From contig CALSPD010000008.1 of assembly GCA_943788145.1 (NCBI GenBank), positions 1-64,000 of the forward strand: DNA of 64,000 nt, in the 5' to 3' direction. This document shows positions 28,995 through 38,243 of the stretch, piece by piece. Position numbers and translations under genes: made by a program. This DNA is from an uncultured Flavobacteriales bacterium (lineage in GTDB: Bacteria; Bacteroidota; Bacteroidia; Flavobacteriales_G; Salibacteraceae). The stretch's first letter is position 1, and the number at the start of each line of letters is the position of its first letter. The notes below the pieces were generated by a model. That model searched no databases, had not been told where the DNA came from, and saw only the letters and a program-made list of their open reading frames with translations.

Positions 28995-30479
28995 TTATTC
29001 GCACCGCTTTCCTTCAATCAACGATTTGTAACTCTTTTCCATTTTCGGCATCCCATCTTTATTAAATGCGAATAAAGCGCCTTCTGAAAAAGCACATTGT
29101 TGGTCGGAAGGTAACGACTCGAAAAGGGTTTCGAAAATTTTTGGGGCATCGCTTATTTGCGCGTTTTCCGAAAACAGGGCTTCCGTAAAGGCCCAGCCAT
29201 AGCCAAATGCAAGTTCCTGCTTATGGAGCGAGTTTTCATTTATGAGTTTTGTTAATCGTTCTGGATCATCCCCAATTTTGGTTGCTAAAACCCAGCCCGC
29301 TGCTTCATATGACATCGAATTTTCCTGTCGCGCTGCAATTATTTCAGAAATGTATCCGATGACCCCAAAACTTAAAACGACAGGAAGAAAAAGGCGGCCG
29401 AGGTTAAACTTGGAATATCCGGCAATAACCACAAGGGCAAAAAGCGGTAAAATGTAAGTGAGGTGCCGATAATACATATAGTTAGTTCGATCGATGTGGG
29501 GCTCATAAAATGGACTCAATGCATAGGCTATGAGAAAAGCGAAAACCCAACTAAAAGAAAGTATCCTAGCTCTTTGAGTTCCTTTGGTTTTCGAAGGGAT
29601 AAGGATGTTTAAAAAGCCCAATAAACTTATCCATACCCATAAGCTTCTTATTTGACTATTGCTAAACATCAAGAAACTAGGTAGAAGTGATGACCCGGGT
29701 AGGCTATCGATAAAAACTAAGTAAAGGTTTTTATAAGTCGAGGGATCTTGAAGATAATGGTATCCCAGTCCGCGAATGGTCGTGTGTGAAAAACCCGAAA
29801 GATGAAATCCCGCATCGAATGAAGTCCGAACAAAGACGTGAAGTGCAATAATAGCAATGAATCCAATGGCTAGGTTAACGAAAAAAGCTCCCCTTTTCTT
29901 GATGTACCATAGATAGCCAATAAAAACAGGAATCAATACTAAGTTGTTGTAGCTAAACCAAGTCGTCAGCCCAATGAAAACACCTATGGCCCATGGTTTT
30001 AGTTTATCGGTAAGGGATAGGTGAAGCAATAAAAACGGAGTGAAACTTGAAAGCGAATGCAATCCAAAATTTACGGAGGACCATGGGAGAATCGATGGTA
30101 ACGAAAAGATCGTCCAGATTCCGAAAATCCAAAAGACTCGTTTATCGAAGTGCTTTTGCACTACCCAAAGTTGTACAAACCGAGCAAGGGCATCTACCCC
30201 AAATGCCACCCAAACTAAGGATTGTTTTACTCCGAAAAATTTAAAACAAATTGCAAGAAGAGAAAGAATTATAGATCCGCCTTCATGTGGGTAATGAATC
30301 AATTGATCGTAGCCTTTTAATCCATTGGAAACGACATCGGTTATCATCATTTCCCAAGCTAAATGATCTGGCGCTCCAAACCACAATTGAGTTTTTAGGG
30401 CGTAAATCAACCGAGCCGCGCTGCCAAGAACGACAATAAAAATAACATAAAGTAAGGGCTGACGAACTAGTAATTTCAT
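28995..30479 (-). CDS. Polytopic membrane protein, probable GT-C-type glycosyltransferase
   Basis: 494 residues with about ten hydrophobic segments and a C-terminal soluble part of about 100 residues. The N-terminal LIYALKTQLWFGAPDHL followed by HYPHEGG places charged and acidic residues in the first extracytoplasmic loop, as GT-C enzymes do, but no diagnostic motif fixes the family. It is transcribed against the Wzi operon (13 bases between stops). Neighbouring polysaccharide genes suggest a sugar transfer role; a function is not proven. Confidence 0.5.
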   Translation of the reverse strand: MKLLVRQPLLYVIFIVVLGSAARLIYALKTQLWFGAPDHLAWEMMITDVVSNGLKGYDQLIHYPHEGGSIILSLLAICFKFFGVKQSLVWVAFGVDALARFVQLWVVQKHFDKRVFWIFGIWTIFSLPSILPWSSVNFGLHSLSSFTPFLLLHLSLTDKLKPWAIGVFIGLTTWFSYNNLVLIPVFIGYLWYIKKRGAFFVNLAIGFIAIIALHVFVRTSFDAGFHLSGFSHTTIRGLGYHYLQDPSTYKNLYLVFIDSLPGSSLLPSFLMFSNSQIRSLWVWISLLGFLNILIPSKTKGTQRARILSFSWVFAFLIAYALSPFYEPHIDRTNYMYYRHLTYILPLFALVVIAGYSKFNLGRLFLPVVLSFGVIGYISEIIAARQENSMSYEAAGWVLATKIGDDPERLTKLINENSLHKQELAFGYGWAFTEALFSENAQISDAPKIFETLFESLPSDQQCAFSEGALFAFNKDGMPKMEKSYKSLIEGKRCE

Positions 30480-30515
30480 GTGCTTAGCTCGTGAAAGTAG
30501 GCCTAAAGCAGCATT

Positions 30516-31037
30516 TTAATGCTTTAGTGGTTCAAAATCTAAGACCACAGAATTCATGCAGAAACGCTTATTGGTGGGAGGTGGTCCATCATCAAAAATA
30601 TGCCCCAAATGCCCCTCGCATCGGCCGCATACAACCTCAGTACGAATCATGCCGTGTGTTATATCTCTGTGATACTGAACACTGTTTTTAGACACTGCTT
30701 CAAAGAAACTAGGCCATCCGCATTGGCTGGAAAATTTCGAATCTGAAATGAAAAGATGGTTTCCACAAGCCGCGCAGTAATAATTGCCCAATCCTTCGTA
30801 GTCCCAATACTTACCAGTAAAAGCACGTTCTGTTCCTTTCTCTCGAGAAATGTAATAAACGTCTTCAGGCAAGACCTTTTTCCATTCAGCATCGCTGACA
30901 TTCAATTTAGACATGTCTGTTCTTGAGTAGTAAGGGTTGTTCATTGGATGTTCCGTTTCGTTGGCTGAATTGGTTTGACCACAAGCCGATGCGATCAAAC
31001 TTAAATTGAAGAGGGAAAAATAAAGCAGCTTTTTCAT
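30516..31037 (-). CDS. msrB: Peptide-methionine (R)-S-oxide reductase, lipoprotein
   Basis: Repairs R-methionine sulfoxide. The ATG at 31037 gives 173 residues with a lipoprotein signal (LIASACGQ; Cys about 19), so the enzyme is probably anchored in the periplasm or outer membrane; a start 13 codons upstream adds a non-signal extension. Zinc cysteines are in CAAC and CGRC, the catalytic Cys in RFCMNS, and the CGWPSF motif is present. No msrA is nearby. Confidence 0.92.
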   Translation of the reverse strand: MKKLLYFSLFNLSLIASACGQTNSANETEHPMNNPYYSRTDMSKLNVSDAEWKKVLPEDVYYISREKGTERAFTGKYWDYEGLGNYYCAACGNHLFISDSKFSSQCGWPSFFEAVSKNSVQYHRDITHGMIRTEVVCGRCEGHLGHIFDDGPPPTNKRFCMNSVVLDFEPLKH

Positions 31038-31115
31038 ACAAGTCCTAATGACGGGTTGGAGTACGCAACCTTTCATGTAAAAATAAACAGATCAAACTTG
31101 GAATGGTTCAGGCGT

Positions 31116-32313
31116 TTAATTCGCTTGAAGATCGTCTAGCATTTCTTTGAAAATTGCAGGATAAGTATAATACTCAGAAACTAAGCTTCGTGCACTTAAC
31201 GCTTGATTGCTAGCCTCAACCCTGTTCTCTAAAAGATAAATGATGTGTTCGGCAAATTCAATTTCATTATTCGCGATTCGTACATGATTCCCGTGTTCTA
31301 CCGTTAATCCTTCCACGCCTGAGGTAGTTGAAACAATAGGTAAACCGCGAGACATCGCATCTAGGGTTTTGATTTTCATTCCGCTGCCAAATCTTAGGGG
31401 AACAATCGCTAAAGCAGCTTTTCCCATTTCTGCGGCTAAGTCATCCACAAATCCTAAATACTGAATGCCATCTGTTTGTCGCATTAAACTCATCAAAGAG
31501 CCATCAGCCCCTCTACCACAAACATTCAATTCTGCATTTGGGACTCGCATGAGAATATATTTCCAGCAGTTTCTAATAAACCAAACCAATCCATCACGAT
31601 TTGGCATCCAGCTTAAGGTTGCTCCGAAAAACAAAACAGGTCCGTTAGAAGCAATATTTACTGGCCCTAACTTTAATAGATTTTCATCACCAAGATGTAA
31701 CGTGTTTTTGAGTTTTTCACGCGGAACATCCATGTTATCAGATAAATACACAGCATCATTTGGTGAAGCAAACGTGAATTTTGATTTACGGATAACCCAT
31801 CTTTCAAAAGCTTTTACTCGATTTGCTTCGAGCTGAATGCTTAGTTTTTTAATTGGGTTAAGCTCGAATTGAGCAAAATCTTCCCAAGTTTAAACTCTGC
31901 GTTATGGCTGTGGTAAATCACCTTCGGCACCATCTTAGCGGGAATCATTTCCATCATTTCCAAGTGGTCAATGATCACTACATCAGACGATTCAATGCCC
32001 CATTTCATCATTGACTCAATGGATTTTGAATAAACTCGAAACGCATTAAACGTTGGAAAACTTATCAACGCCATGAAAAATTAAATGCAGTTCGTGGCTT
32101 GTGGTTATTGAACGCTTGCACACTAGCAACTCCTGACCTTTCTCGAAGTTCGGCTAAGTCCTTCGGTCTTTCTTCACCATAGGCGCATAGAACCCGAACT
32201 TCATAATGTTCAGCAAGAAATTTTATCAGCCGAAACGATTTGATTTTCCCGCCACTATCCGCGGGCCAAGGAAGCTCTGTAGTCAGGAATAAAAGCGATT
32301 TTTTAGTTGACAC
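31116..32313 (-). CDS. Glycosyltransferase family 4-like protein, broken by two one-base indels
   Basis: Three frames join into a 399-residue GT4-like enzyme once one base is added at the A run 32076-32080 (FNFF-MALISF) and one near 31883-31888 (FKLW-EDFAQFELNPIKKLS). The N-terminal domain has TTELPWPADSGGKI; the middle has VIYHSHNAEF; the C-terminal domain has VLFFGATLSWMPN, YLGFVDDL, VPLRFGSGMKIKTLDAMSRGLP and ETT/TTSGVEGL. These are typical of retaining glycosyltransferases that use nucleotide sugars. The conserved pieces on all sides favour sequencing error over decay. It is followed downstream by msrB. Confidence 0.85.
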
Positions 32314-32322
32314 TTTGGTGTG

Positions 32323-33576
32323 TTATAGACCAAAAGCCTTTTTAATGTCACTAACCATATTCAACTCCTCCCAAGGAAAAAGCTTCACTTTCTTTTCGAT
32401 CTTTTTACCACTTCCATTCACGAATTCCTTAGTCACTTCCTTGGTCTCTCGGCCCATGTGTCCATAAGCGGCTGTCTCGCTATAAATTGGGCTTCGAAGT
32501 TGGAAGCGTTGCTCAATAGCGTATGGTCGCATATTGAAAATGGATTGAAGCTTTTTAGCAATCTCACCATCTTTCATATTCACTTTAGATGTTCCGTATG
32601 TATTGACATAGAGGCCAACAGGATCGGCAACACCAATTGCATATGCAACTTGAACTAGAATTTCATCGCAAATACCAGCGGCAACTGCATTTTTGGCCAT
32701 GTGACGAGTAGCATAAGCCGCAGATCGATCAACTTTACTTGGATCCTTTCCACTAAACGCACCTCCACCGTGTGCGCCTTTGCCGCCATATGTGTCCACA
32801 ATAATTTTTCTTCCCGTTAAGCCGGTATCACCATGAGGTCCGCCAATCACAAAAATCCCTGTAGGATTAACGTGATATGTAATGTCATTGGTGAATAGGT
32901 TTTGAATATGGGCAGGCAGCTGAGCTTTGACTCGGGGTACAAGTATGTTAATTACATCCGATTTTATCTTGTCCAGCATTGTTTTTTCATCCGTCCAGTC
33001 GTCATGCTGTGTAGATAATACAATTGCAACGATGCGCTGTGGCTGATTGTCATCGCCATATTCGATTGTAACTTGGCTTTTGCTATCGGGTCGGAGATAA
33101 GTCATCTCTTTTCCAGCTTTGCGAATTGCTGCGAGTTCAATCAAAAGCTTGTGACTAAGGTCAGCCGCCAAAGGCATATAGTTGTCGGTTTCATTCGTTG
33201 CATAACCGAACATCATCCCTTGATCGCCAGCGCCCTGTTCCTCCTTGTTTTCGCGATCTACTCCTTGATTTATATCTGGGCTCTGCTCATGGATAGCCGA
33301 AAGCACTCCGCAAGACTTCGCCTCAAACATGTATTCGCTTTTGGTATAACCAATTTTCGTAATCACCTCGCGAGCAATAGATTGAACATCGAGATACGTA
33401 GTTGTCTTAACCTCACCGGCAAGGATTACTTGACCTGTGGTAACGAGGGTTTCGCATGCAACTTTTGACTCTGGATCAAAGGCTAAAAAATGATCAACAA
33501 GTGCGTCTGATATAGCGTCAGCTACTTTGTCTGGGTGGCCTTCAGAAACTGATTCAGATGTAAATAAATATGGCAT
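32323..33576 (-). CDS. metK: S-adenosylmethionine synthetase
   Basis: Makes SAM from methionine and ATP. The ATG at 33576 gives 417 residues starting [20 protein letters not shown]; an upstream start at 33606 would lie in the promoter. Motifs: [12 protein letters not shown] (ATP), [12 protein letters not shown] and [19 protein letters not shown] (phosphate loop). The C-terminal part ends in a lysine-rich segment and [12 protein letters not shown]. AhcY, which recycles the SAH product, is encoded 12 kb away. No SAM riboswitch was recognised upstream. Confidence 0.96.
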   Translation of the reverse strand: MPYLFTSESVSEGHPDKVADAISDALVDHFLAFDPESKVACETLVTTGQVILAGEVKTTTYLDVQSIAREVITKIGYTKSEYMFEAKSCGVLSAIHEQSPDINQGVDRENKEEQGAGDQGMMFGYATNETDNYMPLAADLSHKLLIELAAIRKAGKEMTYLRPDSKSQVTIEYGDDNQPQRIVAIVLSTQHDDWTDEKTMLDKIKSDVINILVPRVKAQLPAHIQNLFTNDITYHVNPTGIFVIGGPHGDTGLTGRKIIVDTYGGKGAHGGGAFSGKDPSKVDRSAAYATRHMAKNAVAAGICDEILVQVAYAIGVADPVGLYVNTYGTSKVNMKDGEIAKKLQSIFNMRPYAIEQRFQLRSPIYSETAAYGHMGRETKEVTKEFVNGSGKKIEKKVKLFPWEELNMVSDIKKAFGL

Positions 33577-33603
33577 ATGTATTGGGCGTGTATTCTTTGC
33601 GAG

Positions 33604-33632
33604 CAAAAGTAAGTTTTGAAATAGACTTTCAA
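33604..33632 (-). promoter_or_regulatory. Promoter of metK
   Basis: On the minus strand TTG (33632-33630) is separated by 18 bases from TACTTTTG (33611-33604), a near-ideal Bacteroidota sigma-A promoter. It lies about 28 bases before the metK ATG at 33576. Confidence 0.75.
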
Positions 33633-33688
33633 ACCCAAGAAATCTTGTGAATAATTTAATCAGAGGTTATCCTGACTTTCAATCTTAG

Positions 33689-34596
33689 TTAGCCTGATGT
33701 CAGCTTTTTAAAGATATCCTCTAGTTTTTGTTCATCTTTTTGGATGGTCAAAACATTCAACTGGTTCGCAGTAGCAAATTCAATGATTTTGGGTCTAATG
33801 TCCATATCGGCATTGCTGCCTAAGAGCCATATGTTATCGCCAATTTTCTTGACGTCACTTACACCTGAAATGGTGGTCAATAAATTTACAGCCACGACTT
33901 TGTCAAATTCCACTTTTACCACCTGCGAATGCTGGTAAGACTTTAGGTTTTTAGCATTATCGTTTGCTACGATCACACCTTTGTTAATGATGATTACACG
34001 GTCGCAAATTGCTTCAACTTCTTGCATAATGTGCGTGCTCCACATGACCGTTTTCTCCTTGCCTATAGTTTTAATCAAGTTGCGAATTTCTACAATTTGA
34101 TTTGGATCTAATCCAGTGGTAGGCTCATCTAAAATCAACACGTCTGGCTCGTGAATCATGGCTTGAGCCAATCCGACACGTTGTTTGTAGCCCTTACTAA
34201 GTGCCCCAATTTTCTTATTGCGCTCTAATGATAATCCGACTAAATCTATCATTTGCTCCACCCGGCTGCGAACATTCTTTATATGATGAATGCCAGCCAC
34301 AAATTCTAGATATTCTCGCACATACATTTCCGGATATAGCGGGTTGTTTTCCGGCAAGTAGCCTAGTCGCGATCGAACTTCTAGAGGGCTTTCATTGACG
34401 TCAAATCCGCAAACAGACACGCTGGCCACTCGACTGAGGAATGTAGCACGATATGATTTTCATCATCGTTGATTTACCCGCACCATTTGGACCTAAAAAC
34501 CCAATTAATGCTGCCATTATCGATGTTAAAACTGACCTTATCAAGAGCCTTTTGCGCTCCATAGAGCTTGCTCACACCATTTACTTCAATTGACAT
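33689..34596 (-). CDS. gldA: GldA-like ABC transporter ATP-binding protein, broken by two indels
   Basis: ATPase of the gliding-associated ABC family. From ATG 34596 the frame reads MSIEVNGVSKLYGAQKALDKV, then an extra base near 34504-34509 hides the Walker A motif GFLGPNGAGKST, which appears in the next frame with MMKIISCYIPQSS. A second shift near 34424-34430 leads to SVCGFDVNESPLEVRSRLGYLPENNPLYPEMYVREYL, the LSKGYKQRVGLAQAM signature and LILDEPTTGLDPNQI Walker B. The repaired length is about 301 residues, as for GldA. The gldFG permease genes are not in the window. General ABC-2 type ATPases are related, so GldA is the best but not the only name. Confidence 0.82.
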
Positions 34597-34664
34597 TTGG
34601 CGAATCTAGGGATGAAGGTTGAAAGTTAGCTTTCAGCTTTAGATTTTGACGTAAATTTTATCGA

Positions 34665-35581
34665 CTAATTAGAATCAAACAAGCGAAGCTTATGCTGGAT
34701 TTCAAATCCTTCAATCCCTTGAAGGGCCGCCTGTATGAATGAATAAAATATTGGCGTTGGCTGGAATTTGTTTCTTTTCCAGCAAATCAAACATTCCAAA
34801 AAAAGGCTTTTCCTGTGTAAATAGGGTCGAGCTTAATGGTCGTTTGTTCATGAAACGATCGAATGAAATCAAGTAATTCGTCCGTGTACTTGGCGTAGCC
34901 GCCAAAATGATAGCCGCTAACTATTTGATGACGATGATGATGGATAGCCCCGAATTTAGGGTCGATTTTTAGGATGTCGTCCAAAAGCTTGTCGTGCTTA
35001 TGAATCGGCAATCCAATGATGGATTGCCCTTCATAGGCTGCCTTTACTAGTCCAGCATAAGTGGTTCCAGTACCCATTGCAACAAACACATAATCGAACT
35101 TAGCCGTTCGTTCATCCAAAATAGATTTACAGCCTTCTATTCCTAAATAATTGGCTCCACCTTCTGGAATGACAAAGGCATTTTTATAGGAGCTCAAAAA
35201 TTTCAATTGAAATTCAATTGATTCTTTCAATCGGTACTCGGCCCGGGAAACATACTTCAATTCCATCCCGCATTGCCTAGCAAACCTTAGTGTTGGGTTC
35301 AATACGGTATGCGCTTCACCTCGAATGATTCCGATAGTTTTTATCCCTTTTTTTTGAGCAAATGCTGCAGTCGCAGCAATATGATTTGAGTAGGCACCAC
35401 CAAAAGTGATGATGGTTTCATCTCTATTTTTCAAGGCCGATTCAATGTTGAGTCTAAGCTTGTATAATTTGTTTCCGCTTACAAATTCATCGATTAAATC
35501 ATCGCGCTTAATGGAAATGCTGTATTCCACAGAATTTTTGTGATTAAAAACAATTTCTTGTATTGGGCTGTTTGTTTTCAA
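34665..35581 (-). CDS. PLP-dependent ACC deaminase / D-cysteine desulfhydrase family, broken by two indels
   Basis: Fold type II PLP enzyme; repaired length 304 residues. Main frame 34787-35581 has the lysine motif IKRDDLIDEFVSGNKLYKL, FGGAYSNHIAATAAF (phosphate/substrate loop) and VFVAMGTGTTYAGLVKA. One extra T in the A7 run 34798-34804 moves the end into KAFFGMFDLLEKKQIPANANILFIHTGG, and one extra base near 34724-34727 into LQGIEGFEIQHKLRL, ending at 34665. Substrate (ACC, D-cysteine or another small amino acid) cannot be told from sequence. The C-terminal HTGG motif is conserved, so errors in the read are likelier than decay. Confidence 0.82.
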
Positions 35582-35604
35582 TTGAGCAGTGATTCATTCA
35601 AAAG

Positions 35605-35808
35605 ATGGCAAAGAACGTTATGTTTGGCGGTATGAGTAGTGTAGGAGGGAAATCAAAACTTGACCCAGAGGATTATTATATGAGTGATCTGGGTTTTATT
35701 GTTTTTACTGAGGCTTACCACCTGAAGCGAGGATATTGCTGTAAAAGCGGCTGTAAACATTGTCCTTACGGGTACGATAAAAACACAGGCTCCATTCGAA
35801 AAAAGTAA
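35605..35808 (+). CDS. Small cysteine-rich protein, DUF5522-like
   Basis: 67 residues with YYMSDLGFIVFTEAYHLKRG and CCKSGCKHCPYGY, a Cys pattern that could bind a metal or iron-sulfur centre. The family is widespread in Bacteroidota but has no known role. It is divergent from the ACC-deaminase-like gene, with 23 bases between the starts. Confidence 0.75.
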   Translation: MAKNVMFGGMSSVGGKSKLDPEDYYMSDLGFIVFTEAYHLKRGYCCKSGCKHCPYGYDKNTGSIRKK

Positions 35809-35883
35809 GTCGTCTTGGAAAGAATCAATCTAAATCATTTTTGATTTTATGGAATTTTTAATGCGCATGCATCACGCTGATGT

Positions 35884-36687
35884 ATGCTTTCAAAAAACAC
35901 TTTTTCAAACGCGTTAAAAGATCCACGGAACATTCAAATTCTGTGGTTGTCTTCCTTTTTATTAACGGGAATAATTTGCTTGGATTGGCTTGCAAACGTG
36001 AGCTATTATTTTTTCGTGTTTATCAGTGCTCTGTCTGTCCAAATCCTATTTATTCGCGTTAATCACCTCCCATGGAGCGCACTCAAAAGTGCCGTCATTA
36101 CCTCCTTAGGATTATGCCTATTACTAAAAGTTAATCAACCGATTTTTGGCCTGCTGGCCGGAGCCGTTGCTATAGGGGCCAAGTTTTTGGTTCGTTTAAA
36201 TTCCAAGCATATTTTTAATCCGGCCAACCTTGGAATACTTGTTTTGGTTCTATTAGGAGAAGGCTGGATTTCACCTGGTCAGTGGGGAAACGAAGGTCTG
36301 ATTGTTGTATTCATTGCCATTTGCGGATTGCTTGTAACTATGAAGGTCGGTAGGCTTGATACGGGTTTAAGCTTCTTGACTGTATTGCTAATCGCTGAGT
36401 TTTTAAGGACGGTAGTTTACCAAGGATGGCCGATGGATCATTTCCTTCACACGTTCTCAAGCGGCACCATTTTCCTCTTTGCCTTCTTTATGATTACAGA
36501 TCCAATGACTAGCCCAAATTCGCGCAAAGCGAGGTTGATTTGGGGAGCTTTTTTGGCTTTAACTTCCTTTTGGCTTTCCTCCTTCATGCAACTATATACA
36601 GCTCCTATTTGGGCGCTTTTTATCTGGTCATTATTCACACCAATTTTCGATAAAATCTTTATTCAACCTAAATTTAAATGGATATGA
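35884..36687 (+). CDS. RnfD/NqrB-like membrane protein
   Basis: 267 residues and about nine membrane segments. FNPANLGILVLVLLG and FSSGTIFLFAFFMITDPMTSPNS resemble the conserved second half of RnfD/NqrB, which binds FMN covalently and carries electrons through the membrane. It is shorter than RnfD (about 350), and no other Rnf or Nqr subunit is nearby. The next gene, a DUF2330 protein, overlaps its end (ATGA), so the two likely form a unit, perhaps moving electrons to the periplasm; that role is inference. Confidence 0.72.
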   Translation: MLSKNTFSNALKDPRNIQILWLSSFLLTGIICLDWLANVSYYFFVFISALSVQILFIRVNHLPWSALKSAVITSLGLCLLLKVNQPIFGLLAGAVAIGAKFLVRLNSKHIFNPANLGILVLVLLGEGWISPGQWGNEGLIVVFIAICGLLVTMKVGRLDTGLSFLTVLLIAEFLRTVVYQGWPMDHFLHTFSSGTIFLFAFFMITDPMTSPNSRKARLIWGAFLALTSFWLSSFMQLYTAPIWALFIWSLFTPIFDKIFIQPKFKWI

Positions 36688-38141
36688 AAATTCGTTTCGT
36701 TTCAATTGCGGTGTTGCTCTTAAGCACCTTCCAATCCCAGTCCTTTTGTGGCTTCTTTGTGGCCAAGGCTGGCGCCAATCTTTACAATAAATCTTCGCAG
36801 GTCATCCTGGTCCGTGATGGTGATCGCACCATAGTTACTATGTCCAATGATTTTAAAGGGGATGTAAGAGATTTTGCCATGGTTATCCCCGTTCCAACCG
36901 TTTTAAAGGAACAAGACATTCGAGTCGTTGATCCTACGATTTTTCAGCGCATTGACGATCATACAGCTCCAAGGTTGGCGGAATATTATGACAATAATCC
37001 TTGCGCACCGGTAATTCAGTATGAGACCATGTTAATGAAAAACAGCATGGTTTTGGAATCGAGTGTGTCATTGATGGAAGATGAGGCTGACTATGGCGTT
37101 AAGATTGAAGCGCAATATCAAATCGGGGAATATGATATCTTGATTCTGTCGGCTACCGAGTCAAATGGATTGAAAACATGGTTGGTGAAAAATGGGTATA
37201 GTTTACCACCTAAAGCTGAAGAAGTGCTTGATCCCTACATTAAGAACGACATGAAGTTCTTTGTCGTAAAGCTGAATTTGGAAAAACAACTCGATTCTGA
37301 GTTTGAAGGATTAAGTCCCATCCAGATTTCCTATGAAAGTTCCAAGTTTATGTTGCCAATCCGATTAGGTATGGCCAATGCAGAAGAAGCTCAAGATTTA
37401 ACGATTTATGCATTTACAAGAACAGGGCGCGTTGAGTGCACCAACTATCGAACGATTGAAATGCCTTCCAATCGAGAAATTCCTGAGTTTGCAGAGGCAC
37501 ACTTCGATAAGTTTTATGTTGATGTTTTTGAGAAGCAATATAAAATTGAGAATAGAAGAGGCGTATTTCTTGAGTATGCGTGGGACTTGAGTGCGACCCA
37601 ACCCGTAAAGTGCGATCCTTGCCCCACACCACCCTTGGTTTATGATGATTTGAATAAATCGGGTGTCGGTTGGGTGGCTCAGCAAAGTGGCTGGGGCGAT
37701 TATTCCGGTCAGCTCTTTATAACACGGCTTCATGTGCGATACGATAGGGAAAATTTCCCTCAAGATTTAAGGTTTCAAACAACGCCAAACCGGACACATT
37801 TTCAATGCCGATACATAATAAATCATCCAGCTTCAGGTGATTTGAGCTGCGATGGAGCCATTGAATATTTGGAATCTGTGGTAGATCGAAGGAAAAAGGA
37901 ATTAGAAGAAGTGGAACTATTGGCTGGCTGGAACATTAGTGGATATACCAACTATGTCGCTCCCTATGAAAAGCAATTGAGATTGAAAAAAGGCGAGGAT
38001 TCAAAGAAAGGCAGTGTTTTGCCCATCGGGTTTGATCCAAAAAGCCCCAAATTTCTCCTTTACATATTCCTGTTCATGTTGATTGGTCTATCGGTTCCAT
38101 GGTTGTTTGTTAGAAGGTTAATGAAACAGTACCTCAAATAA
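36684..38141 (+). CDS. DUF2330 domain protein, periplasmic with C-terminal membrane anchor
   Basis: 485 residues from the ATG at 36684 (an in-frame ATG six bases earlier is also possible). Signal peptide up to about FCGF; the DUF2330-type core includes FFVAKAGANLYNKSSQVI, RDFAMVIPVPTVL and the C-terminal part has a Cys pair (VKCDPCPTPP), another Cys near HFQCRY and DLSCDG. A membrane segment lies at about 462-480 with basic residues after it. Start overlaps the RnfD-like stop. The family has no established function. A strong terminator follows at 38150. Confidence 0.8.
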   Translation: MKIRFVSIAVLLLSTFQSQSFCGFFVAKAGANLYNKSSQVILVRDGDRTIVTMSNDFKGDVRDFAMVIPVPTVLKEQDIRVVDPTIFQRIDDHTAPRLAEYYDNNPCAPVIQYETMLMKNSMVLESSVSLMEDEADYGVKIEAQYQIGEYDILILSATESNGLKTWLVKNGYSLPPKAEEVLDPYIKNDMKFFVVKLNLEKQLDSEFEGLSPIQISYESSKFMLPIRLGMANAEEAQDLTIYAFTRTGRVECTNYRTIEMPSNREIPEFAEAHFDKFYVDVFEKQYKIENRRGVFLEYAWDLSATQPVKCDPCPTPPLVYDDLNKSGVGWVAQQSGWGDYSGQLFITRLHVRYDRENFPQDLRFQTTPNRTHFQCRYIINHPASGDLSCDGAIEYLESVVDRRKKELEEVELLAGWNISGYTNYVAPYEKQLRLKKGEDSKKGSVLPIGFDPKSPKFLLYIFLFMLIGLSVPWLFVRRLMKQYLK

Positions 38142-38149
38142 TTTACAAG

Positions 38150-38178
38150 AGACCGAATTCGTTCGGTCTTTTTTTTTT
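38150..38178 (+). terminator. Rho-independent terminator with UUCG loop
   Basis: Perfect eight-base stem AGACCGAA/TTCGGTCT around a TTCG tetraloop, followed by a T run; nine bases after the DUF2330 stop. Confidence 0.93.
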
Positions 38179-38191
38179 CGGTCATTTCTAC

Positions 38192-38222
38192 TTGGTCTTA
38201 AACACATTGACCCGCATCTTTG
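38192..38222 (+). promoter_or_regulatory. Promoter of hutU
   Basis: TTG at 38192-38194, a 20-base spacer and CATCTTTG at 38215-38222 (one mismatch to TAnnTTTG) lie directly after the terminator and 21 bases before the hutU ATG. Confidence 0.6.
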
Positions 38223-38243
38223 GAGCACAATAGTTAGATAACC

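Noticed and set aside
30503-30527. Hairpin at the msrB stop as terminator
   Set aside because: The CTAAAGCA/TGCTTTAG stem has no T tract on the msrB strand, so it is weak evidence.
33577-33688. SAM riboswitch upstream of metK
   Set aside because: The leader after the promoter is only about 28 bases and holds no recognisable SAM aptamer.
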